Assembly: GCA_003946805.1 (NCBI GenBank)
Contig: RPSH01000014.1
Coordinates: forward strand, 26,922-90,921
DNA length: 64,000 bases
Reading direction: 5' to 3'
Origin: Bacillus sp. 2B10
GTDB taxonomy: Bacteria > Pseudomonadota > Alphaproteobacteria > Sphingomonadales > Sphingomonadaceae
A model generated the notes under the pieces. That model saw only the letters and a program-made list of their open reading frames with translations. It had not been told where the DNA came from and made no database searches. Positions 25,021 to 33,498 of the stretch are shown piece after piece; positions within the stretch are counted from its first letter, which is position 1; every line of letters begins with the position of its first letter. Both the position numbers and the translations under genes were made by a program.

Positions 25021-26055
25021 TCATCGCGGCCGCCACTCGTCGCCCGCATGCAGCGGCGCGAAGATGCGGTCGATCATGTGGTCGCTCACCCCCTCGGGCG
25101 TCGCCGGATCCCATTTCGGCGCATGATCCTTGTCGACGATCACCGCGCGCACCCCCTCGACGATGTCGGGGCGCTGCACGATGCGGGTGACGACGGCATA
25201 TTCCTGCCGCATCTCGTCCTCGAAGGTCGGCATGGTCGCACCGTCGAGCAGCAGTTTCAGCGACACCTTGCACGACAGCGGCGAACGCTGCCGCAGCGTC
25301 GCCAGCTGCGCCTGCGCCCAGTCCGACCCGTCGCCTTCCAGCGCGGCCAGGATTTCCTCGAAATCGTCGCTGGCGAACAGACGGTCGATGGCCTCGCGCT
25401 GCGTCAGGATCGGCGCATCGCCCGCCGGCGCGGCATGGTCGGACAGGATCGCCTCCGCCGCCATCGGGTCGGCGGCGATCGCCCGCTTCACCGTGTCCAG
25501 CGTGCCGGCGGGCAGCAGGTGCGTCGCCAGCCCCAGCGCCAGCATCTCCGCCCCGTCCAGCCGCGCGCCGGTCAGCGCCAGATACTGGCCAATGCGTCCC
25601 GGCAGACGCGACAGATACCAGCCGCCGCCGACATCGGGGAACAGCCCGATCGCCGTCTCGGGCATCGCGAAGCGGCTGTTCTCGGTCGCGACGCGGAAGC
25701 GGCACGGCTGCGAGATGCCGACGCCGCCGCCCATCGTCACTCCGTCCATGAACGCGATGGTCGGCTTGGCATAGGTGAACAGCCGGTGGTTCAGCCGGTA
25801 CTCGGTCGCGAAGAACGCGCGGGCATCGGCCCCGTCGGCGGCGCTGCTGTCGGCGATCATGCGGATGTCGCCACCTGCGCAGAAACCGCGCCCCTCGGCA
25901 TGGTCGATCACCACCGCCTGTACCGCCGCATCGTCGCGCCAGTCCTCCAGCGCGGCAAGCATGGCGTCGCACATCGCGTGGTTCAGCGCGTGCAGCGCCT
26001 TGGGCCGGTTCAGCCGGATGCGGCCGACATGATTGTCGATGGAGGTAAGGATCAT
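25021..26055 (-). CDS. 3-hydroxyisobutyryl-CoA hydrolase
   Basis: This crotonase-fold thioesterase of 344 residues, an HIBCH homologue, releases 3-hydroxyisobutyrate from its CoA ester. Diagnostic stretches are LNRPKALHALNHAM, GRGFCAGGDIRMI, GVTMGGGVGIS and FAMPETAIGLFPDVGGGWYLSRLPG. The ATG at 26055 begins MILTSIDNH. Its ribosome site (GGGGAGGA) lies inside the terminal arm of the palindromic repeat that starts four bases upstream of the ATG (see the 26059 repeat). Confidence 0.94.
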   Translation of the reverse strand: MILTSIDNHVGRIRLNRPKALHALNHAMCDAMLAALEDWRDDAAVQAVVIDHAEGRGFCAGGDIRMIADSSAADGADARAFFATEYRLNHRLFTYAKPTIAFMDGVTMGGGVGISQPCRFRVATENSRFAMPETAIGLFPDVGGGWYLSRLPGRIGQYLALTGARLDGAEMLALGLATHLLPAGTLDTVKRAIAADPMAAEAILSDHAAPAGDAPILTQREAIDRLFASDDFEEILAALEGDGSDWAQAQLATLRQRSPLSCKVSLKLLLDGATMPTFEDEMRQEYAVVTRIVQRPDIVEGVRAVIVDKDHAPKWDPATPEGVSDHMIDRIFAPLHAGDEWRPR

Positions 26056-26058
26056 GCA

Positions 26059-26255
26059 AATCCTCCCCGGCACGGAGTGTGGGATCGACCATGCCCCGCA
26101 TGGTCGAGGATTGTCCGGGGGACAATCCGACCCCGCACTGGGGACCAGCCGCAGGCTGGTGGAGGGGGAGCGCCGCAATCGCAACCGGAGTGGATCAGGA
26201 CAGCCCCCTCCACCACCGCTTCGCGGCGGTCCCCCTCCCCGTGCCGGGGAGGATT
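26059..26255. repeat. 197-bp palindromic element with AATCCTCCCCGGCACGG ends
   Basis: The ends AATCCTCCCCGGCACGG (26059-26075) and CCGTGCCGGGGAGGATT (26239-26255) are perfect 17-bp inverted repeats. Inner hairpins are GACCATGCCCCGCATGGTC, GATTGTCCGGGGGACAATC and CCACCGCTTCGCGGCGGT. On the minus strand the left end reads CCGGGGAGGATTTGC-ATG, so it supplies the Shine-Dalgarno sequence of the downstream hydrolase gene. Confidence 0.85.
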
Positions 26256-26266
26256 GGCGCGGTTCA

Positions 26267-27406
26267 TCACTTCACCAACTCCCGCCCGATAATCATCCGC
26301 ATCACCTGGTTGGTCCCCTCAAGGATCGAATGGACGCGCAGGTCGCGCCAGAAGCGTTCGATCGGATAGTCCATCAGATAGCCATAGCCGCCATGCAGCT
26401 GGAGCGCCTGATCCACCACCTTCGATCCCGTGTCGGTGGCGAAGCGTTTCGCCATTGCGGCGAAGCGCGTCTTGTCCGGCGCGTTCGCCGTCACCTTGGC
26501 CGCGGCGGTGTAGAGCAGCGCGCGCGCCGCCTCCAGCTCGGTCGCCATGTCGGCCAGCGTGAACTGCGTGTTCTGGAAATCGGCGATGGGCTTGCCGAAC
26601 TGCTGCCGCGCCTTGGTATAAGCGACCGCCTCGTCCAGACAGCGTTGCGCACCGCCGAGCGAGCAGGCGCCGATATTGAGCCGGCCGCCGTCGAGCCCCT
26701 GCATCGCGATCGAGAAGCCCTGCCCCTCCGCGCCGACCAGATTGGCGGCGGGCACGCGGACCTGGTCGAGGATCACCGCGCGCGTCGGTTGCGAATGCCA
26801 GCCGAGCTTGCGCTCGTTCGCGCCGAACGACACGCCGGGCATGTCCTTCTCGACAACCAGGCACGAGATACCCTTCGGCCCCTCGCCACCGGTGCGCACC
26901 ATCACCAGATAGACGTCGTTGTCGCCCGCACCCGAAATGAACTGCTTGGTGCCGGTGACGATATAGTCGTCGCCGTCGCGCACCGCTTTCGTCTTCAGCG
27001 CCGCCGCATCCGATCCCGACGACGGCTCGGTCAGGCAATAGCTGGCCAGCTTGGCCATCGTGACGAGGTCGGGGAGGAAGCGCGCCTTCAGTTCGGCCGA
27101 ACCGAACGCGTCGAGCATCCACGCCGCCATGTTGTGGATCGAAATGAACGCGGAGGTCGACGGACAGCCATAGGCCATCGCCTCCATGATGAGCGCCGAT
27201 TCCATCCGCCCGAGACCGATCCCGCCCGATTCCTCGGACACGTAGATCGCGGCGAAGCCCAGCTCGGCCGCCTGCCTGATCGTGTCGCGCGGAAAGATGT
27301 GTTTTTCATCCCACTCCGCGGCATGCGGCGTGATCGCGTCGGCGGTAAACCGGCGCGCCAGCTCCTGGATTTCGCGCTGGTCGTCGGTCAGGTCGAACTG
27401 GGTCAC
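26267..27406 (-). CDS. Acyl-CoA dehydrogenase (probable isobutyryl-CoA dehydrogenase)
   Basis: This FAD flavoenzyme of 379 residues probably oxidises isobutyryl-CoA to methacrylyl-CoA. The signatures YCLTEPSSGSDAA (flavin/substrate site) and QLHGGYGYLMDYPIERFWRD are present. The C-terminal catalytic-Glu segment VHSILEGTNQVMRMIIGRELV places the base in the position used by short-chain enzymes. The operon context (mmsA, mmsB, HIBYL-CoA hydrolase) supports isobutyryl-CoA as substrate, but 2-methylbutyryl-CoA cannot be excluded. The start overlaps the Rid gene stop by four bases. Confidence 0.93.
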   Translation of the reverse strand: MTQFDLTDDQREIQELARRFTADAITPHAAEWDEKHIFPRDTIRQAAELGFAAIYVSEESGGIGLGRMESALIMEAMAYGCPSTSAFISIHNMAAWMLDAFGSAELKARFLPDLVTMAKLASYCLTEPSSGSDAAALKTKAVRDGDDYIVTGTKQFISGAGDNDVYLVMVRTGGEGPKGISCLVVEKDMPGVSFGANERKLGWHSQPTRAVILDQVRVPAANLVGAEGQGFSIAMQGLDGGRLNIGACSLGGAQRCLDEAVAYTKARQQFGKPIADFQNTQFTLADMATELEAARALLYTAAAKVTANAPDKTRFAAMAKRFATDTGSKVVDQALQLHGGYGYLMDYPIERFWRDLRVHSILEGTNQVMRMIIGRELVK

Positions 27407-27795
27407 GCTTCACTCTCCACTATCGCTTCGGCCTCGATCTCCACCCGCCATTCGGGGCGGAGAAGTGCGGCCACCACCAGCATCGTCGCGGCGGGCCGCA
27501 CGGTGCCGAAAATCCTGCCATGCACCCGCCCGACCGCATCGGCATCGGCCGGGTCGGTCAGGTACATGCGCGTGCGGACGACATCGTCGATCCGCCCGCC
27601 CAGTTGCCCGATCGCCTGCGAAATGATCGCGAAGCAGCGCTCGGCTTGGGCAGCTACGTCGCCCGGCGTGCTGCTGCCGTCCGGCTCGACCGGCGCGGTG
27701 CCCGACACGAGGATGCGGTCGCCCACCCACACGGCCCGCGCGAAGCCGATCGCGGCTTCGTAGGGCGAAGCGGAGGCAGTATGCCGGCGCGCCAT
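27403..27795 (-). CDS. Rid family (RidA/YjgF-like) protein
   Basis: This 130-residue protein of the YjgF/YER057c/UK114 family has GFARAVWVGDRILVSGTAPV near residues 17-36, the AAQAERCFAIISQAIGQLGG helix and a conserved VRTRMYLTDP. RidA proteins hydrolyse reactive enamine/imine intermediates from amino acid metabolism. The classical RidA catalytic Arg in a C-terminal RP(A)xS-type motif is only partly represented (TVRPAATMLVV), so this may belong to another Rid subgroup. The start shares one base with the upstream deacetylase stop. Confidence 0.87.
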   Translation of the reverse strand: MARRHTASASPYEAAIGFARAVWVGDRILVSGTAPVEPDGSSTPGDVAAQAERCFAIISQAIGQLGGRIDDVVRTRMYLTDPADADAVGRVHGRIFGTVRPAATMLVVAALLRPEWRVEIEAEAIVESEA

Positions 27796-28724
27796 CACCG
27801 CGCCTCGTGCAGCACGCGCCGCCGATACAGCGGGGTCGCGATCGACAGCGTGTTGCGCTCGTACCAGCGCGGCGCCGGCAGGCCCTTTTCCCACGCGATC
27901 GCCTCCAGCAGCGTCCCCTGCGCCGATGGCACATCGGGGTGCAGCTTCGCGATCGGATCGCGATAGGCGGCGTCGACACTGACGATCTGCCATCCCTTCC
28001 GGCGCAGGCCCGCGACCAGATCGGCGATCCAGCAGGCGGCAAGGTCGGTTTCGTGGAGCAGCATCACCTGCACCGGCTGCCGTCCCAGCGCCTTGCGCGC
28101 CAGACCGTCGGCGAACTCGGCGGATTCGACATGCGTCTCGACATAGAGGTCACGCAAGCCGTCCATGTCGACCGGCTTGCCCGCCTTGCGCGCGTCGGCG
28201 GTCAGGCTCTCGATATTCCAGTCCGACCCGTCGACCGTGACATAGCCGTTGGCGAGCCCGCGTGCGGCCAGCCCGGCACGCACCGCGTCACGCTTGGCCC
28301 TGTCGCTGCCGCCTTCGTCCAGATACGGGAAGCGGAACCACGGCCGCAGCCCCTGCCGCCCTTCCAGCCACGCGCCCGCCCGGTCGATATCGGCCAGATA
28401 GGCTTCGGCGGTCATCGCCTTCAGTGCGGGATGACTGAAACTGTGGTTGGCGACGACATGCCCTGCGGCGACATAGGCCGCGATCCGCCGTTCGCCGCCT
28501 GTGCCATCGGGATCGGACAGGTTGCCCGGCACGACGAAGAACGCCGCTTGGGCGACCTTCGCCCGGCGCAGGCCCGCGATCAGCCGCTCGGTCCGCTGGT
28601 CGGGGGTCAGGAACGGCCCCCGCGCACGCGGCACGTCGTCGAAGGTCAGCGCGATCCGCTTCTGCGCCATCGCGGGCAGCGCGGCAACGCACGCCGCCAC
28701 GACCGCCACCAACCAAAGTTTCAT
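27795..28724 (-). CDS. Polysaccharide deacetylase family protein, exported
   Basis: This 309-residue NodB-homology protein has a Sec signal peptide (MKLWLVAVVAACVAALPAMAQ, residues 1-21). The metal-dependent deacetylase motifs are LTFDDVPRA (D29/D30), NHSFSHPAL (two metal-binding His) and RFPYLDEGG. Such enzymes remove N- or O-acetyl groups from glycans. Its location, four bases after mmsA and one-base-coupled to a Rid gene within a valine operon, is unexpected. The reading begins at 28724; the upstream extension is antisense to nothing known and lacks a ribosome site. Confidence 0.87.
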   Translation of the reverse strand: MKLWLVAVVAACVAALPAMAQKRIALTFDDVPRARGPFLTPDQRTERLIAGLRRAKVAQAAFFVVPGNLSDPDGTGGERRIAAYVAAGHVVANHSFSHPALKAMTAEAYLADIDRAGAWLEGRQGLRPWFRFPYLDEGGSDRAKRDAVRAGLAARGLANGYVTVDGSDWNIESLTADARKAGKPVDMDGLRDLYVETHVESAEFADGLARKALGRQPVQVMLLHETDLAACWIADLVAGLRRKGWQIVSVDAAYRDPIAKLHPDVPSAQGTLLEAIAWEKGLPAPRWYERNTLSIATPLYRRRVLHEAR

Positions 28725-28728
28725 ATCG

Positions 28729-30258
28729 TCATCCCATCGTCGGAATAACAAACGCATCCTGCGTCCGCGCCGCCGCGCCGTCCTCGGCCTGGCCGCCCAT
28801 CGCCGAACCGTCGGGCCAGCGCTGGGTGATCGTCTTGACCTTCGTCCAGAAGCGCACGCCCTCTTCGCCATGCTGGTTCACGTCGCCGAACGCGCTGCGC
28901 TTCCACCCGCCGAAGCTGTGATAGGCGACCGGCACCGGGATCGGCACGTTGATGCCGACCATGCCGACATTGACGCGGGCAGCGAATTCGCGCGCGGCAT
29001 GGCCGTTGCGGGTGAAGATCGCGACGCCGTTGCCGTATTGATGCTCGCTCGGCAGGCGGACGGCGGTCTCGAAATCGGGCGCGCGGACGATCTGGAGCAC
29101 GGGGCCGAAGATTTCCTCGCGATAGGATTCCATCTGCGGCGTCACATGGTCGAACAGCGTCGGGCCGATGAAGAAGCCACGCTCATGCCCCTGCAGGCTG
29201 AACCCGCGCCCGTCGACGACCAGTTCGGCGCCTTCCTCGACGCCCCTGGCGATCCAGCCCTCGACCCGCGCCTTGTGCTGCGCGTTCACCACCGGACCGT
29301 AATGGGCGTCGGCATCGGTCGACACCCCGACGCGCAGCGCCGCGATGGCGGGGATCAGCTTTTCGCGTAAGCGCTCGGCGGTCTTGTCGCCGACCGGCAC
29401 CACTACCGGCAGCGCCATGCAGCGCTCGCCCGCCGATCCGAACGCGGCCCCCGCCAGATCGGCGACGACCTGGTCGAGATCGGCGTCGGGCATGACGATG
29501 CCGTGATTCTTGGCCCCGCCCATCGCCTGCACGCGCTTGCCCGCCGCGACGCCGCGCCTGTAGACATAATGCGCGATGTCGCTCGACCCGACGAAGCTGA
29601 CCGCGCCGATCGCATGATGGTCGAGGATCGCGTCGACCACCGTCTTGTCGCCGTGCACGACCTGCAGGATACCTTGCGGAGCACCCGCCTCCAGCATCAG
29701 TTCGGCCAAGCGCACCGGGACCGAAGGATCGCGCTCGCTGGGCTTCAGGATGAACGCGTTGCCGCACGCGATGGCGACGCCGAACATCCACATCGGGATC
29801 ATCGCCGGGAAGTTGAACGGCGTGATCCCCGCACCGATGCCGACGGGCAGCCGCATCGAATAGACGTCGATCCCCGGCCCCGCGCCCTGGGTATAGTCGC
29901 CCTTCAGCAGATGCGGCACGCCGCAGGCGAATTCGATGACGTCCAGCCCGCGCTGGATGTCGCCCTTCGCATCCGCGATCACCTTGCCATGCTCGCTCGA
30001 CAGCAGCTCGGCCAGCTGCTGCATGTTCGCCTCGACCAACTGCTTGAAGGCGAACAGCACGCGGGCGCGCTTCTGCGGATTGGTCGCCGCCCAGCCCGGC
30101 TGCGCCGCCTGTGCCGCCGCCACCGCGCGGTCGAGATCGGCGGCGGTGCCGAGGCGGACATGCGCCTGCACCTCGCCGCGATTGGGATCGAACACCGCGC
30201 CCGTCGCGCCGTCCATGGTCTGGCTTCCGCCGGCGATCACATGATCGATGACCCGCAT
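28729..30258 (-). CDS. mmsA: CoA-acylating methylmalonate-semialdehyde dehydrogenase
   Basis: MmsA oxidises methylmalonate semialdehyde to propionyl-CoA, the last reaction of valine catabolism. It is an aldehyde dehydrogenase of 509 residues with ITPFNFPAMIPMWMFG, FILKPSERDPS (cofactor-binding Lys) and the catalytic cysteine in SAGERCMALPVVV. The Met after Cys is typical of the CoA-acylating subgroup. It is the first gene of the operon. A 13-bp perfect palindrome lies 53 bases upstream (30311-30323). Confidence 0.95.
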   Translation of the reverse strand: MRVIDHVIAGGSQTMDGATGAVFDPNRGEVQAHVRLGTAADLDRAVAAAQAAQPGWAATNPQKRARVLFAFKQLVEANMQQLAELLSSEHGKVIADAKGDIQRGLDVIEFACGVPHLLKGDYTQGAGPGIDVYSMRLPVGIGAGITPFNFPAMIPMWMFGVAIACGNAFILKPSERDPSVPVRLAELMLEAGAPQGILQVVHGDKTVVDAILDHHAIGAVSFVGSSDIAHYVYRRGVAAGKRVQAMGGAKNHGIVMPDADLDQVVADLAGAAFGSAGERCMALPVVVPVGDKTAERLREKLIPAIAALRVGVSTDADAHYGPVVNAQHKARVEGWIARGVEEGAELVVDGRGFSLQGHERGFFIGPTLFDHVTPQMESYREEIFGPVLQIVRAPDFETAVRLPSEHQYGNGVAIFTRNGHAAREFAARVNVGMVGINVPIPVPVAYHSFGGWKRSAFGDVNQHGEEGVRFWTKVKTITQRWPDGSAMGGQAEDGAAARTQDAFVIPTMG

Positions 30259-30310
30259 ACACTCTCCTGTCGGTCGCGGTTGGGCCGGTCTGTCGCCGAC
30301 TCATTCCCGC

Positions 30311-30323
30311 GCAATATTATTGC
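30311..30323 (-). promoter_or_regulatory. Candidate operator of the valine operon
   Basis: GCAATATTATTGC is a perfect 6+1+6 palindrome 53 bases upstream of the mmsA ATG, in an AT-rich pocket of otherwise GC-rich DNA. Its size suits a homodimeric repressor or activator. No regulator gene is adjacent, so the protein is unknown. Confidence 0.45.
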
Positions 30324-30397
30324 TTTTGGCATAGCAGGGCGCGGCTGTCAGCGCCCAATCGTCGGAACCTTGCCCCGGGTCGTCCGCTTGGCAGGCC

Positions 30398-30676
30398 ATG
30401 CAACATGGTTCCGAGCAGGCACGCGCGCAGCAGACGGTGAAGGTTCGATCGCGATTCCGCTATCGGCTGACGTCGTCGGCGATCAATGCCCTCATCTTTT
30501 CCTCGCTGATCGGTGCGGTCGGTGCGCTGGTCCGCGTCGGGCCGGCGGGGTTCCGGGACGCGTTCGTGCAGGGGGCGCCGATCGGGTTCGCCACCGCATT
30601 GCCGGCGTCGCTGCTGGTCGTACCGGTGGTGCAGCGGCTGGTCGACCGGCTGTTCGGGGTCGATGCCCCCGAATAG
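30398..30676 (+). CDS. DUF2798 family small membrane protein
   Basis: This 92-residue protein has a basic N-terminus and two hydrophobic helices (about 28-47 and 60-80). It follows the DUF2798 pattern: INALIFSSLIGAVGALVRVG, then a Pro-containing second helix ATALPASLLVVPVVQRLVDR. Start codon choice is uncertain: ATG at 30398, or a downstream GTG that removes about 13 residues. It is divergent from mmsA. Function unknown. Confidence 0.75.
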   Translation: MQHGSEQARAQQTVKVRSRFRYRLTSSAINALIFSSLIGAVGALVRVGPAGFRDAFVQGAPIGFATALPASLLVVPVVQRLVDRLFGVDAPE

Positions 30677-30788
30677 CACCGGAAGTTGGTGAAGGTGCCG
30701 CAGAACGATTGACCTCCCTGCGCCCCATTAATATGATAAATTGCATTATCGATCGGGCACCATGTCCGGCGGGTTCGGGGAGGGCAGG

Positions 30789-32021
30789 ATGCGCGCAGGG
30801 GTTTCACGGGTCACGGCGATGCTGGTCGCGGCAGTCGCGGCGGTCCAGCCGGTGGTGGCGCAGGAGGTGCTCGACACCGATCCGAACACGCTGGCCCCAT
30901 CCAAGGACCCGAAGCGCATGGCCAACGGCCTCGCCCGGACGCCGCCGATGGGCTGGAACAGCTGGAACAAGTTCGCCTGCAAGGTCGACGAAGGCGTCAT
31001 CCGCGCCACCGCCGATGCGATCGCGTCGAACGGCATGAAGGAAGCCGGCTACGAATATGTGGTCATCGACGATTGCTGGCACGGGACCCGCAACGCCGAC
31101 GGCTTCATTACCGAGGACCGCCAGCGCTTTCCCGGCGGCCTGAAGGCGCTGGGCGACTATATCCACAGCAAGGGGCTGAAGTTCGGCATCTATTCGGACG
31201 CGGGCACCAAGACGTGCGGCGGCCGGCCCGGCAGCCAGGGACACGAGGCGCAGGACGCGATCCAGTACGCCCGCTGGGGTGTCGACTACCTGAAATACGA
31301 CTGGTGCTCGACCGGCGTGCGCAACGCCGAGGAAGCCTATGCCACGATGGCCGACGCGCTGAAGGCCAGCGGGCGGCCGATCCTGTTCTCGATGTGCGAA
31401 TGGGGCACGTCGAAGCCATGGCTGTGGGCGTCGAAGATCGGCAACATGTGGCGCACCACCGGCGACATCACCGACAAATGGATCGGCAAGCACGGCTATA
31501 GCTGGGGCGTCGCGTCGATCGTCGACCTGAACGAGCCGCTATGGCCCTATGCCGGTCCGGGCCACTGGAACGACCCCGACATGCTCGAAGTTGGCAATGG
31601 TGGGCTGACCGACACCGAATATCGCGCGCATTTCTCGCTATGGGCGCTGATGGCGGCACCGCTGATCGCGGGCAACGACGTCGCGACCATGGACCGGCCG
31701 ACCCGCGACATCCTGCTCAACCGCGAGGTCATCGCGGTCGACCAGGACCGGCTGGGCAGCCAGGGCCACCGCGTCGCCCGCGACGGCACCAGCGAGGTAT
31801 GGGTCAAGCAGATGGCCGATGGCGGCCGGACGCTGCTGCTGTGGAACCGGGGCGAGACCCCGGCACGGATCACCGCCGACTGGACCACGCTGGGCCTGCC
31901 CGCCAACATCCGCCTGAAGGCGCGCGACCTGTGGGCGCACAAGGATCTGGGGCGGTTGTCGCGCAGCTATTCGGCAGAGGTCGCACCGCACGGCGTGGCG
32001 ATGGTGCGGTTGAATCCGTGA
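30789..32021 (+). CDS. Alpha-galactosidase, GH27, exported
   Basis: This 410-residue GH27 enzyme removes alpha-1,6-linked galactose from galactomannan side chains and melibiose-type oligosaccharides. The signal peptide is residues 1-25 (ending PVVAQ). Diagnostic elements are TPPMGWNSWN (52-61) and YVVIDDCWHGTRN. The nucleophile is D171 in VDYLKYDWCS. The proposed acid/base Asp is in MWRTTGDITDKW, and HWNDPDMLEVGNGGLT also matches. The ATG at 30789 has a GGGGAGGGCAGG ribosome site and gives a proper signal sequence; an ATG 48 bases upstream does not. It opens the mannan-related gene cluster. Confidence 0.94.
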   Translation: MRAGVSRVTAMLVAAVAAVQPVVAQEVLDTDPNTLAPSKDPKRMANGLARTPPMGWNSWNKFACKVDEGVIRATADAIASNGMKEAGYEYVVIDDCWHGTRNADGFITEDRQRFPGGLKALGDYIHSKGLKFGIYSDAGTKTCGGRPGSQGHEAQDAIQYARWGVDYLKYDWCSTGVRNAEEAYATMADALKASGRPILFSMCEWGTSKPWLWASKIGNMWRTTGDITDKWIGKHGYSWGVASIVDLNEPLWPYAGPGHWNDPDMLEVGNGGLTDTEYRAHFSLWALMAAPLIAGNDVATMDRPTRDILLNREVIAVDQDRLGSQGHRVARDGTSEVWVKQMADGGRTLLLWNRGETPARITADWTTLGLPANIRLKARDLWAHKDLGRLSRSYSAEVAPHGVAMVRLNP

Positions 32022-32054
32022 GGTGGACTGGTAGGCGGGTATTCAACGCTCTTC

Positions 32055-32246
32055 GTCACCCCTGACTTGATCGAGGCCTCTGCGAAAGTCTCGAACAGAG
32101 CGAACTCCTCGCCGTACCCCGGCGAAGGCCGGGGGCCAGTTGGAAAGGCTGTTCCGTATCTTGCCAATGCCCCCCAACTGGGCCCCGGCCTTCGCCGGGG
32201 TACGGATGGAGGCCTTTCGCAGAGGTATCGATAAGGCCCGGGGTGA
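32055..32246. repeat. 192-bp palindromic element (family C), intact copy
   Basis: The ends TCACCCCTGACTTGATCGAGGCCTCTGCGAAA and the complement of TTTCGCAGAGGTATCGATAAGGCCCGGGGTGA form roughly 32-bp imperfect inverted repeats. The inner arms TACCCCGGCGAAGGCCGGGG / CCCCGGCCTTCGCCGGGGTA flank CCAGTTGGAAAGGCTG...CCAACTGG. The same sequence, split by an insertion, occurs at 54048-54561. It lies between the convergent alpha-galactosidase and esterase genes. Confidence 0.85.
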
Positions 32247-32257
32247 GGCGGTGGCGT

Positions 32258-33403
32258 TCACCGTCCCCAAACGTCCTTGCGCCCGTCGATCGCCTGACCG
32301 ATCGCCGCGGCGATCTTCGCATCGTCGGCGACGCTCGGGTGGAAGTGGCAGCCGGCAAAGGCCAGCCCCGTCACCGGTACGACCGCAAGGCGCTTCTCGC
32401 CGGCCGCGCGCAGCGTGGCGCCGACCTTCGCCACTTCGCGCACGATCTCGCCATCGGCCAGATCGGTCGCCCACAGCACGAAGAAGGCGTCCGGACTGCG
32501 GCGGCGCAGATCCTGCACGAAGCGGACATAGCGCGCCTCGTAATCGGCGTGCAGCGCGTCGCGGGTCTTCCACCGTTCCCCGGGCTTGAGCGGCGTCGAG
32601 AAATCGTTGGTGCCGAGCGCGATGACGATCACCTGCGGCTGCCACCCGACGTCGTTCGCCGGCGTCTGCCCGTCGAACAGCGCGTACGGATAGGCGTCGG
32701 GAATGGTCGTCGCCGCCATGCCGCCATAGTTGCGCACGATGCCGCGGCCGGAAATGGCGTTGACGCGGTAGGCGGCGTCGTAACGGCGCGACAGTTGCCC
32801 GGCGATGCCCTGCGCCGTGTTCGTCGTCTCCCACACCTGCGCTTCGGTGCAGTCGCGCGTGGTCGAGGTGTTGCCATAGCCGACGGTGTGCGAATCGCCG
32901 ATGAACTCGATCGAGCGGGGCCGGTTGGCGGGCGCTGGCAACGGGGTCGTGCCGGCGGGCGCGAACAGCCCGCCGAACGCGGTCGGCCCGGCCTGCGATT
33001 CGCTGACGACGTCGATGCGGACCCGGTGGCGGCCGGCGGACGGCGCGGTCAGCCGGTAGCGGCCGGGCGCGGGCCGGACCAGCGCGATCGGCGCGGCACC
33101 ATCGATCGCGATACGCAGCGACACGTCGCCCGGTCCCACCACCATATCGACCGCGGGTCCACGGAACGCCGCCTCGAAATAGGTCCCGGGCCATTGCCGG
33201 CGATAGCGGGTCGATGCGTCGGTACCCGGCGCCACGCGCCCGCCGACCTGTAGCGGCAAGGGCCGTGCGTCGGTCGCGTCGCCGGACAGCCGCTGGACCC
33301 CGGCGACGGGACGTTCCTGTGCCGAGGCGACCGCCGGCAAGGCGATCAGCGCCGGCAGGGTCATCAGCGCCGGCAGCGCCGCGCGGAGCAGTAAGGGGGG
33401 CAT
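32258..33403 (-). CDS. SGNH/GDSL esterase, carbohydrate esterase family 2-like
   Basis: This exported 381-residue esterase (signal peptide 1-29, ending ASAQ) has a beta-sandwich-like N-terminal domain (about 50-150) and an SGNH domain with catalytic S171 in SIEFIGDSHTVGYGN. The GTND block is VIALGTNDFSTPL and the catalytic His is H355 in GCHFHPSVADD. This two-domain plan and the GDSHTxGYG motif are those of CE2 acetyl esterases, which remove acetyl groups from mannans, glucomannans and xylans. An unusual GTND-adjacent DF residue pair does not affect the core motif. Start at 33403 with CAGGAGA. Confidence 0.88.
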   Translation of the reverse strand: MPPLLLRAALPALMTLPALIALPAVASAQERPVAGVQRLSGDATDARPLPLQVGGRVAPGTDASTRYRRQWPGTYFEAAFRGPAVDMVVGPGDVSLRIAIDGAAPIALVRPAPGRYRLTAPSAGRHRVRIDVVSESQAGPTAFGGLFAPAGTTPLPAPANRPRSIEFIGDSHTVGYGNTSTTRDCTEAQVWETTNTAQGIAGQLSRRYDAAYRVNAISGRGIVRNYGGMAATTIPDAYPYALFDGQTPANDVGWQPQVIVIALGTNDFSTPLKPGERWKTRDALHADYEARYVRFVQDLRRRSPDAFFVLWATDLADGEIVREVAKVGATLRAAGEKRLAVVPVTGLAFAGCHFHPSVADDAKIAAAIGQAIDGRKDVWGR

Positions 33404-33498
33404 CGTCGTCTCCTGAATACCGGCGGCAACAAATCGGTGTCTTTTACAGCGCATAGCTGCCACCCACACCCGGTCCAGCGGAAAAACAAGAGGGACGT

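Noticed and set aside
30741..30789. Earlier ATG for the alpha-galactosidase
   Set aside because: It would add 16 residues before the signal peptide and has no ribosome site. The ATG at 30789 has both a strong site and a proper signal sequence.
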